A stretch of 64,000 bases of DNA, from positions 40,220,557-40,284,556 of the forward strand of contig JACMZG010001913.1 of assembly GCA_018340805.1 (NCBI GenBank), in the 5' to 3' direction. This document shows positions 1-10,798 of the stretch, piece by piece. Each line of letters opens with the position of its first letter. Position 1 is the stretch's first letter. This stretch comes from Microvelia longipes (taxonomy: Eukaryota; Arthropoda; Insecta; Hemiptera; Veliidae). The position numbers and the translations under genes are program-made. The notes under the pieces were generated by a model. That model saw only the letters and a list, made by a program, of their open reading frames with translations. It was not told the DNA's origin and did not search any database.

Positions 1-105
1 CAAACTATTGCATAAAATCAAAAAGGAGAAAAAAGGAGCTCTCAGAGAAATCAGAAAAGATAATGCTTTTATCTCCAAAATTAAATTCAAACAGCAAGAA
101 AAGAA
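1..105 (+). CDS. NOP14: NOP14 penultimate coding exon (5' end outside the window)
   Basis: NOP14 is a nucleolar protein of the small-subunit processome, needed for 18S rRNA maturation and 40S assembly. Reading from base 2, the frame gives KLLHKIKKEKKGALREIRKD followed by NAFISKIKFKQQEK. This matches the conserved basic C-terminal region of the family (pattern GA-x-REIR-x-D-x-x-F). The exon ends at 105 with AA, followed by donor GTAATT at 106. The two leftover bases join T of the exon at 2074 to make an Asn codon. An in-frame TAA would follow if the donor were ignored, so splicing is required for the conserved tail. Identification is from memory of the family pattern; the phase-compatible second exon makes it strong. 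The 5' part of the gene lies left of the window. Confidence 0.85.
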
Positions 106-2073
106 GTAATTATTTGTGTTTCATTTATTTTGATTATGATTTGCTTGTCTTTCAATTGGAATGTAATTTCTTATTATTATTTCCTTTATCTCCTTCGATT
201 GTTCTTTATTTGCTTTTTACCATGTAATTATTTTGTCAACTCTTAATTATTATGCTAATTTAATTTAATTCTATAATTTTCTATTTGTGCTTTAGTGATT
301 TTATTTATTTATTTTTATCATGCTATTGTTTTTCCTAAGTTATTATTTCATTTCTCTTTTTTCTCCCTTCGTTTATTTCATTTTCAGAAAATAACTATTA
401 AGTCATTGCTAATTTTGTTTATGCTTCTGCATTTTAATTTATTAATTAATTTAACTAAATAATTTAATGTATACCTCCTAATCCTTTTTTCTCATGAGGA
501 TAGTTTTGGAAAAGTAAATATAATCCAATACAGGCCACAATTGTACAATGTATAATCCAACATGGATCACCTTTCTCTATACATGTTGGGAAAATAACAA
601 ATGTTACCATCTTGGATAGATATTAGACAAATACAAGTTCTAGCTCCATTACCATGTTCTATCTCTACCAATAGAGGTAGATTCCTTAAATTATTTTTTT
701 TTTAGTTTATTCTAAATTATATGGATATTGCATTGGTATTGGCAAGTATGAGGCCTTCAATGTGCCAATTTAAGTGTGTTATTCTCATTTGCTTATTAGA
801 TGTAACCATTACTTTTAAATAATTTAAGAACCACTCAGCACAAGTTCTTCAAGTGCTGTACAGGAAATATAAAAGAATAATCTAAGTAATAAAATAAGTC
901 TCTCTACTGATGTAATATTTATTTAAAATAAAGCATAAGTAGCTTTCAACCAATTAAAGGTTATCATCAGTGCTTGTGACATGCTATGAAGCTAATCTTT
1001 TCTTACTGTTGTCGTTATAAGACATTTTAGCAAATTTTCAAAGAAAAATGAGCTTATGAGGTTGGGCCAGGGAGGGTTAACTTAAATGAGGAAAAGTTTG
1101 GATTCGATTTTCGCCAGCTACTAAAAATAGCGCTGCGACGGACCGGTGCGGACAACTCATGAAGTAATCCCAATAGCTTTCCAAAAATGACTGATTATAT
1201 TTAAATTTATGAATACCATGGCAATTCTTGGTTATGACAGCTACATTTATTATTATTATAAAATTATTGTTTTCTCATGTATTTTTCACAAAAACGGTTC
1301 GCCGTTGCATGTTCTGTTTTTCAAAAATTCAGAAACTAAAAGTAAATAGAAAACTTTTTAAAACTTCCAGAGAACGCTACTGATGGCAGATAAGTGTAAA
1401 TTTCATTTAATTAATTTATTGATTTAGTCGATTTTATCAGGTAATTACATTAAATTACATGTTCGCATCTTGCCAATGTAATTAAAATACAGGCTGTATT
1501 AAATGCCAAAATCTATCTTCTACCACGTGTAAACTTTAGCCAATATTTCATTATTACCTGATTGAATCAATTAAATTAATAAATTACTTGAATGAAAAAC
1601 TTAAAAATAATCAGAAGCGTTCTGTGTAAGATTAAAGTGGTAGGGTTAGTTACTAGTATAACTATACAAAGTATAAAAATTAAACTTCAAATTGACTGGG
1701 CAAAAGGTGGGAAATCAAGACACGCCCACTCAATTGGAAGGTAGGACCCCCGCCGCGCTAGTGTCGATCGGAATTCAAATTTTCCCACCATTGAGTCGAC
1801 AGTCTTACTATTTAAGTATCTATAGTCTCTGGGTTGGGCTCATAGAGGGGGGGGGGGGGCTGATATATTATTTGACACATGATATGACACAACATGACAT
1901 GACATTAATAATTAAAACATCAAATATCTAACACAATGTGGTCTATTTTCCCAGCTTTGCCTACCCATCTTATTACCATGTTGTGTTGCATATCACCTGT
2001 TTACCTCTAATCCAAATTTATTTATAAATTTGGTTGGATTTTATTTTAATGAATGTTTATTATATTTTTTCAG
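106..2073 (+). other. NOP14: NOP14 last intron
   Basis: The intron starts GTAATT and ends with a T-rich tract and CAG at 2071-2073. It is AT-rich and holds a loose inverted repeat (about 1400-1450 against 1553-1600), a small GC-richer patch near 1700-1790, a run of 12 G around 1848-1859, and a dispersed-repeat fragment at 935-985. The short open frame near 1692-1931 shows no recognisable protein. Confidence 0.75.
935..985 (-). repeat. Dispersed repeat with hammerhead-like core (fragment)
   Basis: On the minus strand the order is CTGATGA, a stem AACC/GGTT with a 7-nt loop, then GAAA. The following bases run into a TTTATT-rich stretch. A sequence with the same layout occurs at 63,900-63,985, also on the minus strand. 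Such ends resemble the terminal repeats of Penelope-like elements, but the cleavage-site helix is not convincing, so this is only a motif-level call. Confidence 0.35.
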
Positions 2074-2182
2074 TGATGCCGAGAGAGTCAAGAAAGTCAA
2101 GGAAATCTTCAAATGGGGAGCTCAGCAAAATACTGAATTTGGAAATTATGAGAAGATTAGAAGGAAAATGAAGAAATTTTAA
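2074..2182 (+). CDS. NOP14: NOP14 terminal coding exon
   Basis: After a T-rich acceptor tract ending CAG at 2073, the exon reads (N)DAERVKKVKEIFKWGAQQ, then NTEFGNYEKIRRKMKKF and TAA at 2180-2182. The DAER-x-x-KVK-x-x-F segment followed by a lysine-rich end is the known C-terminal pattern of NOP14. Phase matches the exon ending at 105 exactly. The antisense open frame over this exon is a shadow. The basic tail fits a nucleolar RNA-associated protein. Confidence 0.85.
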
Positions 2183-2376
2183 CTTAATGAATAGACAAGT
2201 GGAAGAGAGCGGGGTGAACATTTGGTGTTGGTTTTTTGAAAATTGGGATGAGCTATCTCTTGTTTTGTTCATTAAAATGTAACAGACCCCCGACTAATGT
2301 ATATTTTCTTATGAAATATGATGAGTTGGATGCATACATTGGAGGATACTTTTATTATCCTAATTTAAATAAATAT
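2183..2376 (+). terminator. NOP14 3' UTR and polyadenylation signals
   Basis: ATTAAA at 2271-2276 and AATAAA at about 2368-2373 follow the NOP14 stop codon by 90 and 186 bases. Either could direct 3'-end formation. Which one is used cannot be told from sequence alone. Confidence 0.5.
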
Positions 2377-2639
2377 TATCTATGTATTTAAATACATGTA
2401 TTATATTTTTATATGCATGTATTATACTGTGTTAGAACCAAATAGCGAAGTTAAAAAATAAATAAGTTAAAAAATAAATAAGTTAAAAAATCAGTGTAAG
2501 CTGTGAATTTTTGTCTAGCACTCGTAATTTTTGAGTATTGTCGAAGTCAGTAAAGTCTATTGTTATTAATAGTTTTGATGGATGTTTCAGTTTAATAGAA
2601 TGGAAAAAATATTTTCTTATGGCTGTATTTTATAGGGAA

Positions 2640-3084
2640 AAGTTTAACAAAAAAAACTTGAACCAGGTTTTTACCTGAATTATCAGTTTCAAGTGTTTTT
2701 AGACCTCCTGCATGGTTTTCACTAAGTCGTTTGTATATTTAAGTGTATGTGTGTCTGTTATCATCATATCTCCCTCTGGTGTACTTTTGCTAGAGAGTTG
2801 AAACTTAGTACGAAATTAATCTTTAGGTCTAGTTGTGCTATCCGGAAAATATTTTTGTATGACATCATTTACATCAGGAGAAATGTGGAAAATTCATAAA
2901 ACGTGGAATAAATGTGTCTTTCAGTTTGAGATAGGCTCGCATGTAGTAATATATAAGAGCCAATATATTTGGCAAGTTTTATCTAATTATTAGCATCAGT
3001 TCAATCGTTATCAAATGACTTGTATATTTTAAATAATTGTGAAATATTGATAAACAATTTAATTGAGTTAAAAATCAGTACAAG
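2640..3084 (-). repeat. Dispersed module T, minus orientation
   Basis: This stretch aligns by eye with 31,380-31,870. Shared landmarks are a GTGTGT-rich block near 2746, CTAGAGAGTTGA followed by CTTAGTAC near 2790, and TTTTATCTAATTATTAGCATC near 2976. In the opposite orientation the same landmarks (CAAGTTTCAACT, CAGACACACAC) appear at 59,570-59,990. It looks like the 3' region of a non-LTR or Penelope-like element with no coding capacity here. It runs straight into the R5S repeat, which is split by MITE-1 copy a. Confidence 0.55.
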
Positions 3085-3353
3085 CATAGAGATATATTAC
3101 TAGAGGGGCCCTATTGGTTAAATTTTGAAACATCGAAAAAGTAACCTGACCACATTCGATTATAATTTTCATCAAATAAACAGAACAAAAAACAGTAAAT
3201 TATATAGTAGAATGTTTAAAATACAAATTACAACACAAACAATCTGCGGGAAGCCGAAAACATTTGATTAATTATAACCTTATCTCCCTCTTGGAGGAGG
3301 TTTTTAATGAGGTTACACAGAGCCCCTGAGAGCCTCTAGTATATATCTCTATG
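3085..3353. mobile_element. MITE-1 copy a
   Basis: A 269-bp non-autonomous element with ends CATAGAGATATATTACTAG and (reversed) CTAGTATATATCTCTATG. It is flanked by AGTACAAG (3077-3084) and AATACAAG (3354-3361), an 8-bp TSD with one mismatch. The interior lacks coding potential and contains AGTAACCTGACCAC and GGTTACACAGAGCCCC, landmarks shared by all copies. The host sequence without the insert exists at about 31,853-31,880, so the boundaries are supported by a paralogous empty site. An 8-bp TSD and CAT-type ends fit P-like or hAT-like transposition; no transposase is present. Confidence 0.85.
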
Positions 3354-3361
3354 AATACAAG

Positions 3362-3630
3362 TGTATTCCTTTACTAATAAATAGGTTAATGAATCTATGG
3401 TTTTTGTTGGATCTTAAGTTAAGCAGCATCTAGGAAGGTCAGTGCCTGGATGGATGACCACTGGTAATAAAATTAATGTATTTACTACGTTAGTCCGAAG
3501 ACTTGTTGCATTATTAATTTGACGATTTATATATTCTGAGGACGAGAGAAGCAATTTCGAAGGTGAGAGGATAAGCCTAGCAAATCTGATGTGGTGAGGT
3601 AAACTTCTGAGATACCCCGTACCCATTCTT
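3362..3630 (+). repeat. R5S repeat (5S-rRNA-like internal promoter), copy 1
   Basis: The block AAGTTAAGCAGCATC, then GGTCAGTGCCTGGATGG and ATGACCACTGG (3416-3473), follows the box A to box C region of 5S rRNA. The 5S part is not flanked by the remaining 5S halves, so it is not a 5S gene. The repeat continues with GAGGACGAGAGAAGC near 3539 and ends at GATACCCCGTACCC. Other copies: 31,860, 53,030, 55,740, 60,460, plus fragments. A SINE3-type Pol III element, or a larger element that captured this promoter, are the two readings. Confidence 0.65.
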
Positions 3631-5329
3631 TTATAAAATAAGTAATGTTTAGTTATTTTATCAGCTTAATAGCTTTGTTCTACTCAAATGATGTTGTTGG
3701 CTCTTTTATTTAGTAAGCAGTTTTATATTGATTAACTGTGTAGGCTTACACAGCAGCTATTGTCATGAAGATGGTCAGTCTTCTCTACAGAACTGTACTC
3801 AGTTCAGTTTTGTAGAGCATTGTGTTTTTCATCCATGATGTCCTACATTCCTGAAGATGCCTCCCTCAGTGGAAGCGAAACATCGGATTCTTCATCTACA
3901 TTGATGAGGTCATCACCGGAAGACCTAAATCTTCAGGTTCATATTGATGATTTGGTTAACATAATAAAAGTTGCTCATCCTTAATTATTTCAAATATTTA
4001 AAAAAAATTGTCAAAGAAAATAGTTTTTATTGTTAGTTGAATGATTTAAATTTAAATTAATTAGAAACTGCTGAAATAAGACTATTCAGCAAGAGATAAA
4101 TAAATTCACATTTTAATAATTAACTTCACTACCAATATAAATGTTTCATACATGATTTTTTGAAAAATTGTTACGAGAAATAAAAAAAATTTTTATGGAA
4201 GCTTTACAGAATTTAAAATGGAAGGAACTAATGGGAAGGTTATAAAGGGGGTGGAGCTGTGGTTAAATGATTTAAGTCTGGTTTTATTTGATGATATATT
4301 TTTAATGAAATTTTATATGTTAAAATCAATTGAATCTTGTTATATGATTGATGATTGTATTTATCTGTAAATAATGTATAGAGCTATTTTTTTGTTTTTG
4401 AGACAATTTAAATGTTTTAATAAGAATGTTTGTAATTTTAATACATTTTTGACTATAAAGATGATTTTTAATTAGTGGTATATGTAGTACATAAGTTCCA
4501 TGAAGTAATTTCTTGTCCAACACAGGCAAGCATGAGATATAGGTCAGTTACAGTGCTCCTCTGTGTGGTAATTGCCAGAGTTTTGCTGGTAAAGTGACAT
4601 ATAAACCTGGCTGGGAAACATCTGTACTAAACCATGTAAAAAATGTTGAAAGGCCCATTTTCAGCATGATGTTCCTGGTTAGTAGGAGGAGTTACTAACC
4701 AGGAAGGTGACTAGGTGGTTATATGCGGAGTTACTAGCATATAGTGGTAGGTGTGTCTCTAAAATCAAGGTGGCATTGCTGATCAAGAAAAGTAGTTAAG
4801 ATGCATTCGGAATACTGCAGTAGCAATGCGTCCGGGCGTTGCGTGCGGTGACAGCTCAAATTAAAACCTATGTAATCGTATGGGACGTTCCTAAACAGCT
4901 TGCGGTAGCGTTGCGTAAAATGGAAATTTTTGCAAACCTACTAAACCTGCTCAAATGATACAGTGGTTAGCATTTGATTGATTACAAAACACCTTACGCA
5001 AAAGAAACCTTTCTGTTTTCGAGGTTTTAGAGTTTTTCTTACCTCTCCTTCCAATTTTAAGAGAAATACTACTGTTTTGTTAGGGGTTTGATTCTTAAAA
5101 TCGTTTTAATTTGATTTTAATAAAAGAGTTATGTTTTTTATCTATTCACAGAAACGCTTTTAGATGTATTTAAAAGTTATAGAGTTAGATAGATTTTATG
5201 TAAGTCTAACTATATTTTGTATTTAACACAAGATATAAAATATTAATAATATCTGTCACTGAATATGAAGTGACTTACGTCACTCATTATAAACTCCAAC
5301 CAAAACTAACTTATTATTGTAACACTCTT
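3631..5329. other. Gene-free AT-rich stretch
   Basis: No gene was recognised. At 3849-3990 the plus strand contains CCTGAAGATGCC, then GGAAGCGAAACATC, a motif common in non-LTR/Penelope-like repeats; it leaves a 48-codon frame from 3838 that I do not take as a gene. A perfect 11-bp stem hairpin lies at 4674-4703. The region 4800-4930 is CpG-richer (repeated GCGTTGCG) and may be transposon debris. Confidence 0.5.
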
Positions 5330-6121
5330 AAGGACATCACGACTATAAACTAAGACAGAGCTACCATCCGCATAAATAATAATAACAAAACAATCTATAA
5401 CTATACTTCTTAACCAGGCCGGTAAGTCATTAATATAAATAATAAAAAGAAGAGGACCCAAAATACTTCCCTGGGGCACTCCCGAGGAAGTAAAGAAAGT
5501 CTAAGGTTCGTATTCAAAGACATTTTCCTAACATTCTCTTAAGGAACAAGGAGAATGTTAGGAAAATGTTCATAAAAGCATTGAATGATCTCCCAGTTAA
5601 TAACGATTTGATTAAGTCATATAAAGCACCTCTTATTCTTATGTCATACAACTTTTTTAATAATCGAGGAACATCTAATAAATCAAAGGCTTTTGACATA
5701 TCAAACAGTAGAGGAGCAACATAAAATCTATTGTCTATACATTTAAGAACTCTTATATGTCTATACATTGAACAGCATTAGCAGAGGCCGAATTGATTGA
5801 AAACCCTGACCTAAAACCATGCTGTTCAGGTACTAAAATATTATGAGATGATAAGTAAGAGCTTTATCTGGTGTGAATAATCTTTTCAATGATCTTAGAG
5901 AACGGGCTAAGTAAGGATATGGGTCTATAATTATTCACATCTGTTTTCTCCCCGGACTTGAAAAGTGGTACAACAAGAGAGTTCTTTAACCCACTTGGAA
6001 ATGTGCCTTCTGAAAAACAGACGGGCACAACATGGAGGAATACATAAAAAATTGGCACTTTTATAGAAAAGGGATCCCCTATTGGGGTCCTTATTCTATA
6101 AAAGTTTCCATGGGGCGACAT
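5330..6121 (-). pseudogene. Non-LTR retrotransposon reverse transcriptase fragment (Jockey/CR1-like)
   Basis: Reading right to left on the minus strand, RT blocks appear in order but in changing frames: a finger block with PSGLKNSLVVPLFKSG and NNYRPISLLSPFSKIIEKII, then VPEQHGFRSGFS, then LLFDMSKAFDLLD, then GVPQGSILGPLLF and IYINDLPAWL. The catalytic box is mutated to YADG in place of YADD. Frameshifts and stops separate the blocks, and no endonuclease or 3' end is visible. This is a dead, truncated copy. Clade placement rests on the QHGFR and VPQGSILGP style only. Confidence 0.85.
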
Positions 6122-7612
6122 TATAGAAAAGGGGACCTCCCAATCAAAACTGAATTAAACATAAAAAACTTAAGATATGCAATCCCTAACGGGACAGAAT
6201 GTAGAATTAGGGGTTTTGGGTGGGGACTTATTAATGTTTTGGTGGGGACAATATTAGTTAAATTTAAATTGCCATAATAAACGATGTACAAATTTTGTCA
6301 ATTTTATATAATTTCTAGTGAATTTTGAGTGAATTCTTCCTTAAAAGATTGTTAAAGGAAGCAATACAAAGGTATTTTACCTTTTAGGTTTGTTACGCTA
6401 GAATTTAAGGTATGATGATTCCCTTTTCTATTAAAGAACCCATAAAAAAATATAGCAAAGACAATACTTTCCCTATTTTCCTCATGTATAAATGAAGAAA
6501 AGTAAAAATATAAGACAAAGCTAACATTAGGTAGATCAATTAAATGTTGAAAAACATTCTTGTCAATTAAGCCTGAAACATTTTTAAATGAAAAATATCA
6601 GTAAAATTTATACAGGAAAGCTATTAAGATAGGCTTTAGATAGAAAGTGAAAATTGATGGAAAACTCTCTCACCACATTCACTCCTCTTTCCATTTTCAT
6701 CCACTTTCCCTACCCGATATTCTAATCAACCCTATAACTTTCTCTTCTACCCAACGTTACTATGTAAACAACGTTATCCTGCCAAAAAGACTAACGAAAT
6801 CAGGTTTAAAAATATCAAAATGAAAACCCAGTGAAAAACTCTTTAGATAATGTTTGTCTTTTTAAAAATAAATTTTGATGGTTCTTTCAAAGATCATTTA
6901 AATTTAAAACGATCCTTAGAAACATACATTATCAATCATTTTTGTTATGGCCTTTTGAGTTCTATTGAGCCCAGTTTTGACCACAAAAATATTATGCACA
7001 AGGTATGATTCTAAGGATCGAATCTGTTTCTATAGTTAAATAAATAAATAAAATAAATAACTATTAGCTCTATGTAGATAATAGCTTTTATCTACGTTTA
7101 TTATACCGCCAGAGATTTTGATAGGTGCCAGCATCTGCATTCAAGATTTCTCCTATTTTTTTATTAACCTAAATTGTTGGTCGAATATTTTCTTAAAAAA
7201 TGTTTGGCATTTATATTTTAGAGTACCAGCGTGTGAATGTTTCCCTATTTACTCTATCTATCTAGGGAAACGAGACAATTATTACATTTCTTTTGAGGTA
7301 GTACGTAATTGAGCACTTTATTGGACCGTTTTTAGGATGAGAAGCCAATCATTATTGTTATAGGAGGTTATTTAATACTTTTCACCTCCGAGGACAATAA
7401 TGAATGTAAAAAAAACTTCTAGGACGTAAAAGTAATTCATATATTGCCGCCATTACTGTAATGTAGTGTGTTAAAAAAAAACAATCTGTATAAATCCTTC
7501 ATGAGGTTTCTTTAAAAACGTTCATTTTGTTTCCGTTTTTGTTTTTTTTTTTTTTATTTTTTTTCAATTAAGTATATATCGCAGTTTATTTAATGAGTGC
7601 TACCTCAAAAAA
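6122..7612. other. AT-rich stretch without recognisable genes
   Basis: Nothing codes here. At 6050-6140 there are repeated GGGATCCCC/GGGGTCC and TTATAGAAAAGGG segments at the left edge, probably a small insertion in the LINE copy. The rest is low-complexity A/T with poly-T near 7544-7564. Confidence 0.5.
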
Positions 7613-7735
7613 ATAGTGTATGCCATCCGGCTGAGAATGTCTTTATGTCTTGGCAATTTTTCCCGACTCGCTTCGCTCGTCGGTAAATCTAATTGCCGTG
7701 ACATAAAGACACACTTCTCAGCCTTATGGCATAAA
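7613..7735. repeat. Short foldback repeat
   Basis: Inverted arms: GCCATCCGGCTGAGAATGTC on the left pairs with GACACACTTCTCAGCC and TTATGGC on the right, and GTCTTGGCAATT pairs with AATTGCCGTGAC. The loop carries GACTCGCTTCGCTCGTC, a motif that also recurs in the R5S repeats (24,332, 32,052, 53,098). Probably a MITE-size foldback. Confidence 0.6.
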
Positions 7736-8604
7736 TAACTATTCTGCATTCTTCTGACGTGAGTTCTTGATCCAACTCATCAAGATAACGCACGTCGCGT
7801 ACGTTTATCTGTAGCGTAAGAATATTCTAAGTAAGAGAAAAATGTCCGCACTTTCAATAATTAAACTTATTGAACACGAAATCATCGTATCCAATAAATT
7901 TGAAGGATAAACTACATAAACCGACTGACTATATTTAAGCAAGGGTTTTAAAATATAGTTAGTGTGCTGGGAAGTAGACACTGTTACACGCACGCTGATT
8001 TACCAGCCCAGCCAGCCTGATTTACTAAAATGACTGTATTGAATGAATGAATAAAAGATTTGTTATCACCAAGTTGAAACGAGACCAAAAAAGAACATAA
8101 AAACACGAGAAGTCTAAAAACCGTAAATAAATCTTAAGTTTAACATTATCTATAGGTTACGTGAATCCAAAACGAACCTTCTCTTTTCCACTCCCCAGTA
8201 TATACCCTGAGTGCAGGGGGGATATTTTCTCTCGACTCAGGGAAAACTAACGGAAAAGGCTTTTGCCCAAGTAGACTCTGGCGTTTCAGATAAAACTTAG
8301 ATAAAGTTTTAAGACCTTCAGGGAATAGTCGTTATTGAGCCTTTCTTGCTTTTAATTTAATTTATTTTATAGCAATTTTTAAGTAAAATCAATTTCATTA
8401 GATTAAGAGTTTTTAAAATAAATTAGGATATGAGTTTACAAGAAGCATCTAAAAATGATTCTTCTTTTTCTCTTTAAATAGAAAGGGAACTAATGTCATT
8501 GCAAAAAATGTGATGTGACACCCTTTTATCGTAAAATGCTTACGTTTCAACCCCTACTGAACTCAAAACTTAAAAAAAGTGTATTTCTAAAGGTTTACAT
8601 GTAG
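7736..8604. other. Stretch with no recognised feature
   Basis: No gene, no inverted repeat and no repeat-family landmark was seen. Composition is ordinary AT-rich intergenic DNA. Confidence 0.4.
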
Positions 8605-8617
8605 AACTCTGAAGGGT

Positions 8618-8815
8618 TTACATATATATATGTGTACAATATTATGATATGTACACTATATGATATGATATATGATATGTACACTATATGATATGTACAC
8701 TATATGATATGTACAATATATGATATGTACACTATATGATATGTACAATATATGATATGTACACTATATGATATGTACAATATATGATGTGTACAATACA
8801 TGATATGTATATATA
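8618..8815. repeat. Minisatellite, unit about 16 bp
   Basis: Tandem units of the form TATATGATATGTACAC, alternating with units ending ACAAT, run for about 200 bp. Unit variants alternate (C or A in the last bases), hinting at a 32-bp higher-order step. Confidence 0.8.
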
Positions 8816-8991
8816 TCACATATTGATCGCTAGTGTGATATTTCTATAACTCCTGCATCAGTGGGCATAAAACATACTGTTACGTTCTCCAAAATGAAGC
8901 TGCTTCTTTATAGCGAGCGCTGAAAACAAAAAATATAATTTTGATCGGAGGTTATAAAGTTACATTTATTCATTAATAAATGGGATACGCT

Positions 8992-9340
8992 CATAAAGAT
9001 ATTATTACTAGAGGCGCCCTATCGGTAGAATTTTGAAATATATAAAAAGTAGCCTGAACATCCTCGTGTATTAATATGATAAAATAAAGATTAAACAGTA
9101 ACTTATACAGTTACTTATACTTATACAGTAACTTATATAATACAACTTTATAATAGGAATCAAAACCCAAACAATGCGGAAAAAGCCGACAACAATGTTA
9201 AAACCTTAACAATGTTAGGTTATAACCCTAACTTACTCTTAGAGGAAGTTACAATGAGGTTACACGGAGCCCCAAAAAGATGTTTCAGGCCTCTCAATGT
9301 ATTAAAATAGGCTATGCCCTCTCTAGTATGTATCTCTATG
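8992..9340. mobile_element. MITE-1 copy b
   Basis: Ends are CATAAAGATATTATTACTAG and TCTAGTATGTATCTCTATG. A perfect 8-bp TSD, GATACGCT, lies at 8984-8991 and 9341-9348. It carries the family's TTACACGGAGCCCC block and a tandem CTTATACAGTAA near 9100 that is private to this copy. At 349 bp it is one of the longer copies. Confidence 0.88.
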
Positions 9341-9348
9341 GATACGCT

Positions 9349-9510
9349 CATATGCGATGATATGTTAGATTTCGCAGCTTGCTTTGCTTTAGCTCTTGAC
9401 TCCTATTACAATATGGTAGTCATTTAAATGTGTTATTTGCCCAAGATTATTAATTATTATATGTTGAACTCGTTTATCCTAGTTACATAACCTGCGCTAC
9501 GAGCCTTTAG
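9349..9510. other. Short unassigned spacer
   Basis: Spacer between two TIR elements. Nothing is recognised beyond a CTTGCTTTGCTTTAGCTC stretch. Confidence 0.3.
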
Positions 9511-9518
9511 CTATTACC

Positions 9519-10051
9519 TTAGAATAATACTATATATAGAAGGAGCACAGGACCGTAAACACAATGTAATTCCACTGATAACACGAAAGCTGGTTGACTG
9601 GTGCAACTAAGTAATGCTGCCAACCTGACAACAAAACATTATTTTAAATATATGTCATAAATATCTATTAATGAAGAAAGATCGTAAAAAATATAATAAC
9701 TTAAAACACCTGCAGAGTATTTAAAAACTGGTCTTAGATGGCAAAAGGGTGGCGGAATACGAGAATCTACATTTAGTTGACGAAGACTACTATTTATATA
9801 ATTTTAATAAATACGTTAAACTACAATTTAAAATGCTTAAAATATTGTAATGCACCGATATTTATATTAGTATTTTATGAATAATCAATCATTAATTAAT
9901 AATAGAACATAATAATTCAGCAACCGGAAGTATTACCAACTTTTTTTAGAAAATTGTATATTGTTAGGGTGGCAGCATTACTTAGTTGCACCAGTGAACC
10001 GGCTTTCGTGTTATCAGTAGTGCTCCTTCTATATATAGTATTATTCTAAGG
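9519..10051. mobile_element. TIR element with long inverted ends and 8-bp TSD
   Basis: The 533-bp element has inverted ends of about 125 bp on the left (through 9645) and about 95 bp on the right (from 9958). Shared words include CTTAGAATAATACTATATAT, AGAAGGAGCA and GATAACACGAAAGC. CTATTACC flanks both sides (9511-9518 and 10052-10059). The ends could also be read two bases further out, with a 6-bp CTATTA duplication. An insertion of about 25 bp distinguishes the left arm (near 9553). No transposase frame; the interior is AT-rich. The 8-bp TSD favours a hAT-type mover. Confidence 0.82.
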
Positions 10052-10059
10052 CTATTACC

Positions 10060-10798
10060 ATGCTAGGGATGGTAAGGTTGCTCCTATTTCTCTATCACAT
10101 ACGTGTATTTATTATTAATTGGAGTTGAAATTAATGGCGCAAGTATTAATATTCGAAATATTAAATCGGCATGTACTATAATGTAGCTGAGTCATCTAAG
10201 GCGATGGTTTCAACTTTTTTTTTACTCGTCGTCTTCTTTAAGATTATTAAATTTTTAATCGTACACAGTTTTTAAAGAAAATTATGTGTGTATATATAAT
10301 ATACCTACCAAGGAAGTTTATTTTAGAGATGTTGTGAACTATTGCTTATGGCAGCTCAAACCTATGAACATTTTGTATACAAAAGTGTGTACAAAGAAGA
10401 TAGCCTCCCCACGAAAGAAACTCACTTTTTCAGAATGGTTAATCATTTTTGCAGGACTTAAATTTACGAGCGTGTTATTACTACTCCTTAAAAATCAAAA
10501 TTAAATATAAATGTTAAAAAAATATTGAATAAATCCCATTTCTATATTTAGAATTGTGGCAATTAATTTTCATTAGGGGTCCTCGTTTGTAAGTTTAGCA
10601 TTACCATAGTTCAAATTTAATTAAATGTTCGTGACAAGCAATGATAGATAACCCCGCATGCGAGCGAAGCGAGCCGACATTATTGTTTCTATTTTGATTC
10701 AATGCTTTTGGTCGTGCATGTTGGTAAGAGGATGTGCCCGTGTGTCCTCCCTTTTCCTTAAAATTCTCAACTTAAAATTCTATAAAAATGATGTCCTA
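10060..10798. other. AT-rich stretch without recognised gene
   Basis: The only notable motif is GCGAGCGAAGCGAGCC at about 10,661-10,677, the minus-strand form of the TCGCTTCGCTC word seen in R5S repeats. The 72-codon frame at 10,286 shows no domain. Confidence 0.4.

Noticed and set aside
2060..2272. Minus-strand frame of 70 codons
   Set aside because: It is antisense to the NOP14 terminal exon.
3838..3984. 48-codon frame starting MMSYIPEDASLSGSETSD
   Set aside because: It overlaps a CTGAAGATG...GAAACATC motif typical of dispersed retroelement ends, and there is no supporting splice structure.
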